Assembly: GCA_003491845.1 (NCBI GenBank)
Contig: DNBN01000181.1
Coordinates: 1 to 5,852, forward strand
Direction: 5' to 3'
DNA length: 5,852 bases
DNA from: Porticoccaceae bacterium
GTDB taxonomy: Bacteria; Pseudomonadota; Gammaproteobacteria; Pseudomonadales; Porticoccaceae
How positions within the stretch are numbered: the stretch's first letter is position 1; each line of letters opens with the position of its first letter. Position numbers and translations under genes: made by a program. This document shows positions 1 to 5,852 of this stretch, in pieces. A model generated the notes under the pieces. It was not told where the DNA came from, made no database searches, and worked only from the letters and a program-made list of their open reading frames with translations.

Positions 1-284
1 GTATCGTCAGTTACAATTGCAAAAGAGAGGCCCGCAACAAATTCACTGTAATCAATGCCTAACGTTAAGAAGCGCTCTTCTGAAGCCAGCTGAGCAGACA
101 ACTCTGAAATATCGGAACCTACACCTGCAATAGGCACAATATCGATTAGTACGTTCAGTGGCTCATTAGCCTCTGATAACAGATCTATGTCACCTAAGCT
201 GTAAGCAAGTAATTTAGGTGAGAAAAACACTGTAAGGACGGCTAGTATCACCACCTGTAAGTATTTAATGGCACTGCTTATCAT
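1..284 (-). CDS. fimV: FimV-like polar/pilus assembly protein, N-terminal part (cut by window edge)
   Basis: Only the first 94 codons are visible; the gene continues past the left edge. It starts at an ATG (284-282) with an AGGA Shine-Dalgarno at 298-295, ten bases upstream. Residues 1-27 look like a signal peptide: a lysine, a hydrophobic run VVILAVLTVFF, then a likely cleavage after LLA. The following stretch, YSLGDIDLLSEANEPLNVLIDIVPI and on to about residue 90 (quoted here in parts: YSLGDIDLLS, then EANEPLNVLIDIV), matches the conserved FimV N-terminal pattern of a short 'lG.i.l.S..nePL...I.l' opening followed by 'lAse..f...gi'. In the family this periplasmic domain precedes a LysM peptidoglycan-binding motif, a membrane segment and a long acidic cytoplasmic tail, and the protein helps organise type IV pili and the cell pole; none of those later parts is visible here. 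Its place directly after asd is typical of gammaproteobacteria and supports the call. A different protein sharing the FimV N-terminal domain cannot be excluded. Confidence 0.8.
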   Translation of the reverse strand, partial: MISSAIKYLQVVILAVLTVFFSPKLLAYSLGDIDLLSEANEPLNVLIDIVPIAGVGSDISELSAQLASEERFLTLGIDYSEFVAGLSFAIVTDD

Positions 285-459
285 AACCGACTTTTCCTAG
301 CAACAATTGATGTAGTATGCCTGGATGATAACAAATAAACCTATCAATAATCTATGGTATTTAAGTATCAAAACAGATATGACATCAGCATCTTGTTGAA
401 TATGCGAAGACTCACATTAACCGAGCTCATAACAAGCATTCAGGTAGATTTGACTTATA

Positions 460-1572
460 CTAACCCTCAACAATTATTCTTAACATACGCCTAAGGGGCT
501 CAGCAGCACCCCAAAGAAGCTGATCGCCCACAGTGAAAGCCGAAAGGTAACAAGATCCCATGTTCATTTTTCGCAATCGACCAACAGGTATACCCATGGT
601 ACCGGTGACAGCAGCTGGAGTAAGGTCCCGCAAAGATGCCTCGCGATTATTGGGAACCACCTTAACCCATTGATTAGCTTCACCTATGATGCATTCAATC
701 TCGTCCAAGGGCACATCTTTAGTAAGCTTTAGTGTGAGAGCCTGGCTATGACAGCGCATAGAGCCAATACGCACACAAAGCCCATCCAGCATGATGGGGT
801 CTTTTTCACGATCAAGTATCTTGTTAGTCTCAATTTGATTTTTCCATTCTTCCTTACTTTGTCCGTTGTCCAGCTGGACATCAATATAGGGCAATAAACT
901 ACCGGCAAGAGGATGGCCCCACTGATCTGTGGGGAAAGACTTATCTCTTAGAGTTGCTGCAACCTGCCGATCAATATCGAGTATCGCCGAGGAAGAGTCG
1001 ACCAAATGTCCATGCACTGACTGTTGGATCGCACCCATTTGGCTAATCAATTCACGCATATTTTTGGCGCCAGCACCAGAGGCAGCCTGATATGTCATAG
1101 AGGACGCCCATTCAACAAGCCCCTTACTAAAAAGCCCACCAAGGCCCATCAACATAAGACTTACTGTGCAGTTTCCACCGATGAAGCTTTTAATCCCTGA
1201 ATCCATAGCCCTATCAATGATCGTTCGATTCACTGGATCAAGCACAATAACTGAGTCTACCTTTGTTCGCAGCGCCGATGCTGCATCAATCCAATAGCCA
1301 TTCCAACCTTTAGCGCGCAACTGAGGATAGACTTGATGGGTATAGTCACCGCCTTGGCAGGTTAAAATAATATCCATTGCTAACAAAGCATCAAGGTCAA
1401 ATGCACTTTTTAGAGGTGCAGCTGAGCCATTAACATCAGGGCCAAGATCGCCGGCCTGTGAGGTGGTAAAAAAGAATGGATCGATATCGTTAAAATCATT
1501 TTCAAAACGCATTCGCTCCATCAATACAGAACCGACCATTCCTCGCCATCCTACCAGACCAGTTTTATTCAT
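460..1572 (-). CDS. asd: Aspartate-semialdehyde dehydrogenase
   Basis: Cytoplasmic enzyme that reduces L-aspartyl-4-phosphate to aspartate semialdehyde with NADPH, the common step to lysine/diaminopimelate, threonine and methionine. The 370-residue product has the Gram-negative Asd length (E. coli 367) and aligns with it by eye from end to end. Visible landmarks are the NADP-binding loop [10 protein letters not shown] (residues 8-17), TCQGGDYT (71-78), the nucleophile Cys135 in GGNCTVS, Gln162 in TYQAASGAG, Lys244 in EEWKNQ, and the substrate/acid-base pair Arg268 and His275 in [12 protein letters not shown]. The C-terminal [21 protein letters not shown] is also conserved in the family. The ATG at 1572 has a modest AGG Shine-Dalgarno eight bases upstream (1583-1581), and the protein begins exactly where the family does. 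It lies 34 bases after leuB on the same strand with no terminator between, so it is probably the last gene of the leu transcript. No key residue is missing. Confidence 0.97.
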   Translation of the reverse strand: MNKTGLVGWRGMVGSVLMERMRFENDFNDIDPFFFTTSQAGDLGPDVNGSAAPLKSAFDLDALLAMDIILTCQGGDYTHQVYPQLRAKGWNGYWIDAASALRTKVDSVIVLDPVNRTIIDRAMDSGIKSFIGGNCTVSLMLMGLGGLFSKGLVEWASSMTYQAASGAGAKNMRELISQMGAIQQSVHGHLVDSSSAILDIDRQVAATLRDKSFPTDQWGHPLAGSLLPYIDVQLDNGQSKEEWKNQIETNKILDREKDPIMLDGLCVRIGSMRCHSQALTLKLTKDVPLDEIECIIGEANQWVKVVPNNREASLRDLTPAAVTGTMGIPVGRLRKMNMGSCYLSAFTVGDQLLWGAAEPLRRMLRIIVEG

Positions 1573-1606
1573 TTCATATACCTATTTATAGTTATTATTA
1601 CTATTT

Positions 1607-2692
1607 TCAAGACAATCTTAGTGCTGCGACAACCGCATCACCCATAGCTACAGTGCCTACCATAGTCATACCTTCTGTGTGGATGTCACTCGTTCTAAAA
1701 CCACTGTCTAACACGCAACTGACCGCGTTTTCGATAGCTACAGCGGCCTCGGGAGCCTTAAGGGAGTAGCGCAGCATCATCGCGACAGATAGAATGGTTG
1801 CCAGTGGATTTGCCACACCCAATCCTGCTATATCAGGTGCAGACCCATGACAGGGCTCATACATGCCAACACCGTTTTTATCTAGCGATGCAGAAGGTAG
1901 CATTCCAATAGATCCCGTGAGCATGGCTGCGGTATCCGATAAAATATCACCAAACATATTTCCAGTAACAATTACATCAAACTGTTTCGGCTCTTTCACA
2001 AGTTGCATAGCTGCATTGTCGACATACATATGACTAAGCTCTACCTCAGGGTAATCTACCGCCATATCTGATACCACCTCACGCCAGAGAACCGTAGCCT
2101 CAAGAACATTAGACTTATCAACAGAACAGAGTTTTTTGTCGCGCACCATTGCCGCCTCAAAAGCCATGCGCGCGATACGTTCTATTTCACTTTCATTATA
2201 CTTGTAGGTGTTATAGCCCTCTCGCTGACCATCCTCTAAAACCCTTATTCCACGAGGTTCGCCAAAATAAATGCCGCCAACTAACTCTCTGACGATTAAG
2301 ATGTCTAATCCTGAGACAAGATCGGGTTTTAAGGAAGACGCATGAGCTAATTGAGGATACATTATTGCCGGTCGCAAATTACCAAACAAATCTAGCGCCG
2401 ATCGAATAGCCAACAGACCTTTTTCAGGCCTCAACTGTCGATCAATATTGTCCCATTTAGGGCCCCCAACAGCACCAAGGAGAATAGCATCCGCATATTT
2501 TGCTTTTGATAGGCTAGCCTCAGGACAAGGCTCTCCATAAAGATCTATAGCGGCCCCGCCAAGCTCGGCATAATCAAGGCTGATATTCAAATCAAATAGC
2601 TCATTAGCACGCTGCAATACCTTTACCGCTTCCTGCATTATTTCCGGTCCAATATTGTCACCAGGTAGTACCAATACTTTTCTAGATGTCAT
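1607..2692 (-). CDS. leuB: 3-isopropylmalate dehydrogenase
   Basis: Cytoplasmic NAD-dependent oxidative decarboxylase of leucine synthesis: 3-isopropylmalate to 2-isopropyl-3-oxosuccinate, which loses CO2 to 4-methyl-2-oxopentanoate. I start it at the ATG 2692-2690, giving 361 residues, because this matches the family N-terminus ([12 protein letters not shown]), overlaps the leuD stop as ATGA and has GGAG seven bases upstream. A TTG at 2713 would add only seven residues (MGVWSDQ) not typical of the family. Numbered from the ATG, visible residues are Arg97 in LLAIR, Arg107 in GNLRPA, Arg135 and Tyr142 in [11 protein letters not shown], Lys193 in VDKSN, Asp225 in YVDN, and Asp249/Asp253 in NMFGDILSD, the metal and substrate ligands. 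HGSAPDIAG (282-290), with Asp287, is the NAD-preferring adenosine site. A small oddity is PGDNIGPE (10-17), where most LeuB have Gly at position 13. [10 protein letters not shown] and VREL-GGIYFG point to LeuB over isocitrate or tartrate dehydrogenase. Confidence 0.97.
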   Translation of the reverse strand: MTSRKVLVLPGDNIGPEIMQEAVKVLQRANELFDLNISLDYAELGGAAIDLYGEPCPEASLSKAKYADAILLGAVGGPKWDNIDRQLRPEKGLLAIRSALDLFGNLRPAIMYPQLAHASSLKPDLVSGLDILIVRELVGGIYFGEPRGIRVLEDGQREGYNTYKYNESEIERIARMAFEAAMVRDKKLCSVDKSNVLEATVLWREVVSDMAVDYPEVELSHMYVDNAAMQLVKEPKQFDVIVTGNMFGDILSDTAAMLTGSIGMLPSASLDKNGVGMYEPCHGSAPDIAGLGVANPLATILSVAMMLRYSLKAPEAAVAIENAVSCVLDSGFRTSDIHTEGMTMVGTVAMGDAVVAALRLS

Positions 2693-3336
2693 TTGATCGC
2701 TCCAAACACCCAAGGATGCTGTTCTGCACGATCTTGTTCATAGGATTTAATGCGGTCTGCCTTTAACATTGTCAGACCTATCTCATCTAATCCATTGAGT
2801 AAACATTCTTTGCGAAACTGATCTAGCTCAAACTGAAAAACCACTCCATCATCACTGGTAACTGTCTGGGCACCAAGGTCAATATCCAATGTAAAGCCCT
2901 CTTGTTCATAGAGCGCGTTGAACAAGACATCTATTTCAGGCTCGGTCAAAATGACCGGTAAAAGGCCATTTTTAAAGCAATTATTATAAAAAATATCAGC
3001 ATAGCTAGATGCTATTATTGCCTTAAAGCCATAATCTTCCAGTGCCCAAGGCGCATGTTCGCGACTAGATCCACAACCAAAATTCTTCTGTGCTAGCAGA
3101 ATCGAGGCATCATTGTAACGCGCCTGATTCAATGGGAATTCGGGGTTGACCGGTCTGGCGCGACAGTCTTGCCCCGGCTCTCCTTGATCAAGGTATCTTA
3201 GTTCATCAAACAAATTGGGACCAAAGCCACTTCGCTGAATAGACTTCAGAAATTGCTTAGGAATAATCATATCTGTGTCAACGTTGGCCCTGTCCATTGG
3301 GCCTACAATACCTTTGTGCTGCGTAAATGATTTCAT
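2689..3336 (-). CDS. leuD: 3-isopropylmalate dehydratase small subunit
   Basis: Small (swivel-domain) subunit of isopropylmalate isomerase. With LeuC it converts 2-isopropylmalate to 3-isopropylmalate through a dehydrated intermediate in the cytoplasm. The 215-residue product carries the LeuD landmarks: [15 protein letters not shown] (17-31), the substrate-gripping loop [15 protein letters not shown] (85-99) and [18 protein letters not shown] (110-127). It is somewhat longer than E. coli LeuD (201), with the extra residues around 48-72; Pseudomonas-type LeuD proteins are of similar length. The ATG at 3336 overlaps the leuC stop as ATGA and has a perfect GGAGG seven bases upstream, inside the last leuC codons. 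Its own stop overlaps the leuB ATG in the same way. Expression is therefore expected to be translationally coupled to leuC, giving matched amounts of the two isomerase subunits. No defect is seen. Confidence 0.97.
   Translation of the reverse strand: MKSFTQHKGIVGPMDRANVDTDMIIPKQFLKSIQRSGFGPNLFDELRYLDQGEPGQDCRARPVNPEFPLNQARYNDASILLAQKNFGCGSSREHAPWALEDYGFKAIIASSYADIFYNNCFKNGLLPVILTEPEIDVLFNALYEQEGFTLDIDLGAQTVTSDDGVVFQFELDQFRKECLLNGLDEIGLTMLKADRIKSYEQDRAEQHPWVFGAIK
2700..2703 (-). promoter_or_regulatory. leuB ribosome binding site inside leuD, decides the leuB start
   Basis: GGAG (2703-2700) lies seven bases before the ATG at 2692, within the last leuD codons (GGA GCG). It favours this ATG over the in-frame TTG at 2713, for which the site would lie downstream of the start. 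The leuD TGA and leuB ATG overlap as ATGA at 2692-2689. Confidence 0.8.
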
Positions 3337-4784
3337 TGAGATACCTCCGTAACTGAACCTTCAAGCAACCAGGGCCTAACATCAACAATATGTCCAGCAA
3401 CTGCTGCAGCTGCGGCCATTGCCGGGCTCATTAAATGGGTACGACCACCACTACCCTGTCGGCCTTCAAAGTTTCGATTCGAGGTGGAAGCACAGTGCTC
3501 ACCATTACCTAATTTATCAGCGTTCATTGCTAAGCACATGGAACAGCCAGGTTCACGCCACTCCATACCGGCGGCCTTAAAGATTTTATCCAAACCCTCA
3601 GATTCAGCCTGGGCCTTAACCATCTGTGATCCAGGCACTACTAAAACTTGTTTTACTGAACGTGCTACCATCCGTCCTTTAGCCACTCGAGCAGCCTCAC
3701 GCATATCTTCAATTCTAGAATTTGTACATGAGCCAATAAAAACTCTGTCAACACCAATAGAGGTAATAGGCATACCAGCGACTAAGCCCATGTAGTCCAG
3801 CGCTTGTTGAGCACCTTTTCGTAAATCACTGCTAGGTTGATTCTCTGGGTGAGGCACGTTGGCGGTGACAGGCGCCACCATTTCAGGCGATGTTCCCCAG
3901 GTCACCTGCGGAATAATTTCTAACGCATCTAGACTAACATCAGTATCGAAAACTGCATCCTCATCGCTTACCAATGTACGCCAATACTCTGAGGCTTGAT
4001 CCCAGAGTTGACCTTTTGGAACAAACTGCCGGCCCTCACAATAATCTATTGTTCGTTGATCCACCGCTACCATGCCGACGCGAGCACCCGCTTCAATTGC
4101 CATATTACAGACTGTCATCCGGCCCTCAATAGACATTTTACGAAACACAGACCCTGCAAATTCGATAGCATGTTGGTTTCCACCCGCAGTACCAATCTTA
4201 CCTATGATCGCCAAAATAACATCTTTGGGTGTGACACCAGGGCCTAGCTCTCCATCAACAGTAACGCGCATATTTTTCATCTTTTTACTCACCAAACATT
4301 GGGTGGCAAGCACGTGCTCTACTTCAGAGGTACCAATTCCATGAGCTAAGCAACCAAGGGCCCCATGGGTAGCTGTATGAGAATCACCACAAACCACCGT
4401 CATTCCCGGCATTGTAGCCCCAAGTTCAGGACCCATTACATGAACAATACCTTGACCCATCTCGTTCATTTTAAATTCTTTAATACCAAAATGATCACAA
4501 TTATCATCAAGGGTTTGAACCTGTATTCGCGAGACTTGGTCGGGAATACCAGCAACGCCGGCTTCACGCTCTGACCGGTCAGTTGAGATATTGTGATCTG
4601 GCGTCGCAATATTTGTGTCTAAACGCCACGGGGTCCTACCTGCAAGGCGAAGCCCCTCAAAGGCCTGAGGCGATGTAACCTCATGAAGAATATGTCGATC
4701 GATGTATATAAGTGAAGATCCATCCTCGTTTTCGTCAACAAGGTGACTGTCCCAGAGTTTGTCATAAAGCGTCTTAGAAACCAT
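3333..4784 (-). CDS. leuC: 3-isopropylmalate dehydratase large subunit (4Fe-4S)
   Basis: Large, iron-sulfur subunit of isopropylmalate isomerase in the aconitase superfamily; it pairs with LeuD to interconvert 2- and 3-isopropylmalate. The product is 483 residues against 466 in E. coli. The extra length lies mainly in the loop around residues 65-85 and in a C-terminal tail ([12 protein letters not shown]). Landmarks in order: [11 protein letters not shown] at the N-terminus, [16 protein letters not shown] (27-42), ATPDHN (60-65), [19 protein letters not shown] (126-144), [12 protein letters not shown] (151-162), [12 protein letters not shown] (220-231), and the cluster ligands Cys353 ([10 protein letters not shown]), Cys414 and Cys417 (GCSMCLAMN), then [12 protein letters not shown] (433-444). 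The ATG at 4784 has only a weak AAGAG Shine-Dalgarno (4797-4793), eight bases upstream. It is the first gene of the operon, facing lysR across 111 bases, and the leuD ribosome site lies within its last codons. All three cluster cysteines are present, so the enzyme should be active. Confidence 0.97.
   Translation of the reverse strand: MVSKTLYDKLWDSHLVDENEDGSSLIYIDRHILHEVTSPQAFEGLRLAGRTPWRLDTNIATPDHNISTDRSEREAGVAGIPDQVSRIQVQTLDDNCDHFGIKEFKMNEMGQGIVHVMGPELGATMPGMTVVCGDSHTATHGALGCLAHGIGTSEVEHVLATQCLVSKKMKNMRVTVDGELGPGVTPKDVILAIIGKIGTAGGNQHAIEFAGSVFRKMSIEGRMTVCNMAIEAGARVGMVAVDQRTIDYCEGRQFVPKGQLWDQASEYWRTLVSDEDAVFDTDVSLDALEIIPQVTWGTSPEMVAPVTANVPHPENQPSSDLRKGAQQALDYMGLVAGMPITSIGVDRVFIGSCTNSRIEDMREAARVAKGRMVARSVKQVLVVPGSQMVKAQAESEGLDKIFKAAGMEWREPGCSMCLAMNADKLGNGEHCASTSNRNFEGRQGSGGRTHLMSPAMAAAAAVAGHIVDVRPWLLEGSVTEVSQ
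3344..3348 (-). promoter_or_regulatory. leuD ribosome binding site inside leuC
   Basis: GGAGG (3348-3344) sits seven bases before the leuD ATG, within the leuC codons ACG GAG GTA. With the ATGA overlap (3336-3333) it fixes the leuD start and suggests coupled translation of the two isomerase subunits. Confidence 0.85.
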
Positions 4785-4794
4785 GTTAACTACT

Positions 4795-4806
4795 CTTAAC
4801 GTTAAG
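4795..4806. promoter_or_regulatory. 12-base perfect palindrome in the leuC leader
   Basis: CTTAACGTTAAG is a perfect palindrome between the predicted leuC transcription start and the leuC ribosome site, partly overlapping the AAGAG Shine-Dalgarno. A further palindromic GTTAAC (4785-4790) abuts the start codon, so the TTAAC/GTTAA word recurs three times within 22 bases. It has no loop, so a DNA operator is more likely than an RNA hairpin. No protein is identified. Confidence 0.3.
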
Positions 4807-4814
4807 TTGCCACT

Positions 4815-4843
4815 AGTATACTCATAGCTTAGAATGAAATAAA
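4815..4843 (-). promoter_or_regulatory. Candidate leuC promoter (leuCDB-asd operon)
   Basis: On the minus strand TATACT (4820-4815) matches five of six bases of the -10 consensus. Seventeen bases upstream, TTTATT (4843-4838) is a poor -35. The predicted start is an A near 4808, giving a leader of about 24 bases. A good -10 with a poor -35 is what an activator-dependent promoter looks like. From that start the two operator boxes centre at about -42 and -64, the usual activation and recognition positions for LysR activators. Predicted by eye only. Confidence 0.45.
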
Positions 4844-4879
4844 TTCATATAAAGAATAAAATACATTCCAAAATAGAAT
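4832..4879. promoter_or_regulatory. Putative LysR operator array, five half-sites at 11-base spacing
   Basis: GAAT occurs at 4832, 4854 and 4876 and its complement ATTC at 4843 and 4865. Half-sites thus alternate in orientation every 11 bases. Read as LysR boxes this gives ATTC-N7-GAAT at 4843-4857 and at 4865-4879, both fitting T-N11-A, with centres 22 bases (two helical turns) apart. The extra GAAT at 4832 could pair with a degenerate CTCA at 4821-4824, which keeps T-N11-A only. A further 5-base inverted repeat, ATGAA-N5-TTCAT, lies at 4834-4848. The repeats are seen directly; binding by the adjacent regulator is inferred. Confidence 0.6.
4834..4862 (+). promoter_or_regulatory. Candidate lysR promoter
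   Basis: ATGAAA (4834-4839, four of six to TTGACA) and TAAAAT (4857-4862, five of six to TATAAT) are separated by 17 bases. The predicted start is near 4869, leaving a leader of about 27 bases. Both elements are buried in the operator array, and the -35 overlaps that of the leuC promoter. Regulator bound at 4865-4879 would cover the start, fitting the negative autoregulation common in this family. The region is AT-rich, so other -10-like hexamers (for example TAGAAT at 4874) compete. Confidence 0.3.
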
Positions 4880-4895
4880 CCATCAAAGGCTCGAC

Positions 4896-5783
4896 ATGGA
4901 CAATCAAAATTTAATCGCCTTTATTAGCGCTGCTGAAAAAAAGTCGTTTTCCGAGGCGGCAGCCATTTTAGACGTAACGCAATCCACCATTAGTAAAAGA
5001 ATCGCACAACTCGAATTTAAAGTGGGCAAAAAGCTCTTTGATCGTATCGCTAGAAAAGTCCATCTAACCGAAGCGGGAAAAGAGTTATTGCCAAGAGCAA
5101 AATTGATCACTAAGGAATATGAGCATGCTCTTCAGGCAATTAATGACCTTTCTGGTTCAGTAAGAGGCCCTCTACAACTAGCAATTAGCCATCACCTAGG
5201 ATTGCATAGGTTACCAAAACTACTGAAAACGTTTACTCAAAAGTACCCTGACGTCACCTTAGACATTGAATTCATGGACTCAGAAAAAGCCTATGATCAA
5301 GTCCTCAATGGGCACTCAGATGTCGCCGTAATTACCCTAGCGCTTGATCAGCATCCCAACATAAGGCGACAAAAAATCTGGAATGACCCTCTTCAATTTG
5401 CCTGCTCTAGAGAGCATCCGCTGGCGCGTTTAACAAACCCAGAGTTAATCGATCTAGCGCACTTTCCAGTTATTTTGCCGGGACTTAATACCTATACTGG
5501 AAGAATAGTGCAGCAATTATTTACATCCAAGAATATTCCCCTTACAGCACCAATGAGCACTAACTATTTAGAGACGATTAGCGCAATGGTCGAGATTGGT
5601 TTAGGTTGGAGCGTATTACCCGACACCTTAACCAAGTCCCTTTATGTACTCTCGCTAAATAAACACAAGATTCAACGAGAGTTGGGTTATATCTGCCACA
5701 CAAAACGCACTTTATCGAGAGCCGCTAGCGCTTTTTTAGCGCTTTTAGACTCAGAAGTTAGTCTACAAAAGCAAGCTAGATAG
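4896..5783 (+). CDS. LysR-type transcriptional regulator, divergent from leuC
   Basis: DNA-binding regulator of 295 residues, the normal size for the LysR family. Residues 1-60 are the winged helix-turn-helix, with the typical pattern F-SAAEKKSFSEAAAILDVTQ, STISKRIAQLE and KKLFDR..RKVHLTEAGKELL. Residues about 61-88 form the linker/dimer helix. From GPLQLAISHHLGLHRLP (91-107) to the end is the periplasmic-binding-protein-like effector domain, including SDVAVITL (141-148) and VEIGLGWSVLP (232-242). The ATG at 4896 has AAAGG six bases upstream. It faces leuC across a 111-base gap holding a LysR-type operator array, so control of leuCDB-asd and of itself is the natural inference. LysR regulators are usually tetramers that need a small-molecule coinducer. 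A leucine-pathway metabolite such as 2-isopropylmalate is plausible by analogy with IlvY/acetolactate, but nothing in the sequence proves it. It resembles the unnamed LysR gene next to leuC in Pseudomonas; I assign no symbol. Confidence 0.93.
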   Translation: MDNQNLIAFISAAEKKSFSEAAAILDVTQSTISKRIAQLEFKVGKKLFDRIARKVHLTEAGKELLPRAKLITKEYEHALQAINDLSGSVRGPLQLAISHHLGLHRLPKLLKTFTQKYPDVTLDIEFMDSEKAYDQVLNGHSDVAVITLALDQHPNIRRQKIWNDPLQFACSREHPLARLTNPELIDLAHFPVILPGLNTYTGRIVQQLFTSKNIPLTAPMSTNYLETISAMVEIGLGWSVLPDTLTKSLYVLSLNKHKIQRELGYICHTKRTLSRAASAFLALLDSEVSLQKQAR

Positions 5784-5852
5784 GCGCTAATCCAGTGTGG
5801 ACATCAGCATTTTGCCCACGATGGCGCAGATAGTGATCCATCAAGGTTAGTG
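5776..5852 (-). CDS. Possible C-terminal end of an unidentified minus-strand gene (partial)
   Basis: One minus-strand frame is open from the right edge to a TAG at 5778-5776. It encodes about 24 residues ending LRHRGQNADVHTGLAPI, with an ordinary amino-acid mix and balanced codons. If real, it converges on lysR and their 3' ends overlap by eight bases. I do not recognise the family. A run this short without a stop is weak evidence, and no plus-strand frame in 5784-5852 offers a better alternative. Confidence 0.35.
   Translation of the reverse strand, partial: LTLMDHYLRHRGQNADVHTGLAPI

Noticed and set aside
285..459. Terminator of the leu-asd operon and promoter of fimV in the asd-fimV gap
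   Set aside because: I looked for a GC-rich hairpin with a U-tract and for paired -35/-10 boxes. The only repeat seen (GCATTC near 436 with GAATATGC near 398) is imperfect and lacks a U-tract. TTGATA words are present but no -10 stands at 16-18 bases.
1573..1610. Possible asd promoter at the leuB/asd junction (TTGAAA at 1610-1605 and TATAAA-like words downstream)
   Set aside because: The TATAAA-like hexamer sits only about 14 bases from the TTGAAA, and hexamers at proper spacing match poorly; the gap is simply AT-rich. A weak internal promoter is not excluded.
3484..4574. Several plus-strand open frames of 69-103 codons antisense to leuC (3484-3795, 3996-4247, 4072-4344, 4365-4574)
   Set aside because: They lie wholly opposite a well-conserved LeuC frame, resemble no protein family, overlap one another, and have no convincing ribosome sites; they are by-products of leuC codon use.
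4785..4895. Leucine-responsive attenuator, T-box or riboswitch before leuC
   Set aside because: There is too little space between the predicted start and the ATG, no leucine-codon run and no terminator hairpin.
4904..5110. Minus-strand 68-codon open frame opposite the DNA-binding domain of lysR
   Set aside because: It is antisense to the conserved helix-turn-helix coding region and has no recognisable product.
1..5852. Mobile elements, CRISPR, tRNA/rRNA, toxin-antitoxin or defence genes
   Set aside because: No long direct or inverted repeats, transposase motifs, spacer-repeat periodicity or RNA-gene sequence were seen; nearly all the window is accounted for by conserved biosynthetic genes.

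Overview
The window is a compact, moderately AT-rich stretch of a gammaproteobacterial chromosome, most likely from a free-living, possibly marine, member of the Pseudomonas/Cellvibrio side of the class. This rests on gene order and protein resemblance. The order lysR - leuC - leuD - leuB - asd - fimV is a known gammaproteobacterial arrangement, seen for example in Pseudomonas. Asd is the Gram-negative type, with catalytic residues at nearly the same numbers as in E. coli, and FimV is a gammaproteobacterial polar/pilus assembly protein. The taxonomic call below class level is inference.

Layout from left to right: (1) 1-284, minus strand: the N-terminal part of a FimV-like protein, cut by the window edge. 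(2) 285-459: a gap with no convincing terminator or promoter. (3) 460-4784, minus strand: a tight operon transcribed leuC > leuD > leuB > asd. leuC/leuD and leuD/leuB are joined by 4-base ATGA stop/start overlaps, each with a strong Shine-Dalgarno inside the preceding gene's last codons. A 34-base gap separates leuB and asd. (4) 4785-4895: a 111-base divergent control region. (5) 4896-5783, plus strand: a LysR-type regulator. (6) 5784-5852: the probable 3' end of an unidentified minus-strand gene that runs in from the right.

LeuC and LeuD form isopropylmalate isomerase and LeuB is 3-isopropylmalate dehydrogenase, so the operon makes the middle and late part of leucine synthesis. leuA (isopropylmalate synthase) is not here. 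Asd makes aspartate semialdehyde, the branch point to lysine/diaminopimelate, threonine and methionine, so two amino-acid routes share one transcript. The LysR regulator is the obvious candidate controller.

The best non-coding signal is in the divergent region. Five GAAT/ATTC half-sites alternate in orientation at exact 11-base steps (4832-4879). They form two ATTC-N7-GAAT (T-N11-A) boxes 22 bases apart, centred at about -42 and -64 relative to a predicted leuC promoter. That is the classical activation/recognition-site geometry of LysR regulators. Otherwise this is an ordinary housekeeping biosynthetic locus. I saw no mobile element, CRISPR array, RNA gene or novel multi-gene system.
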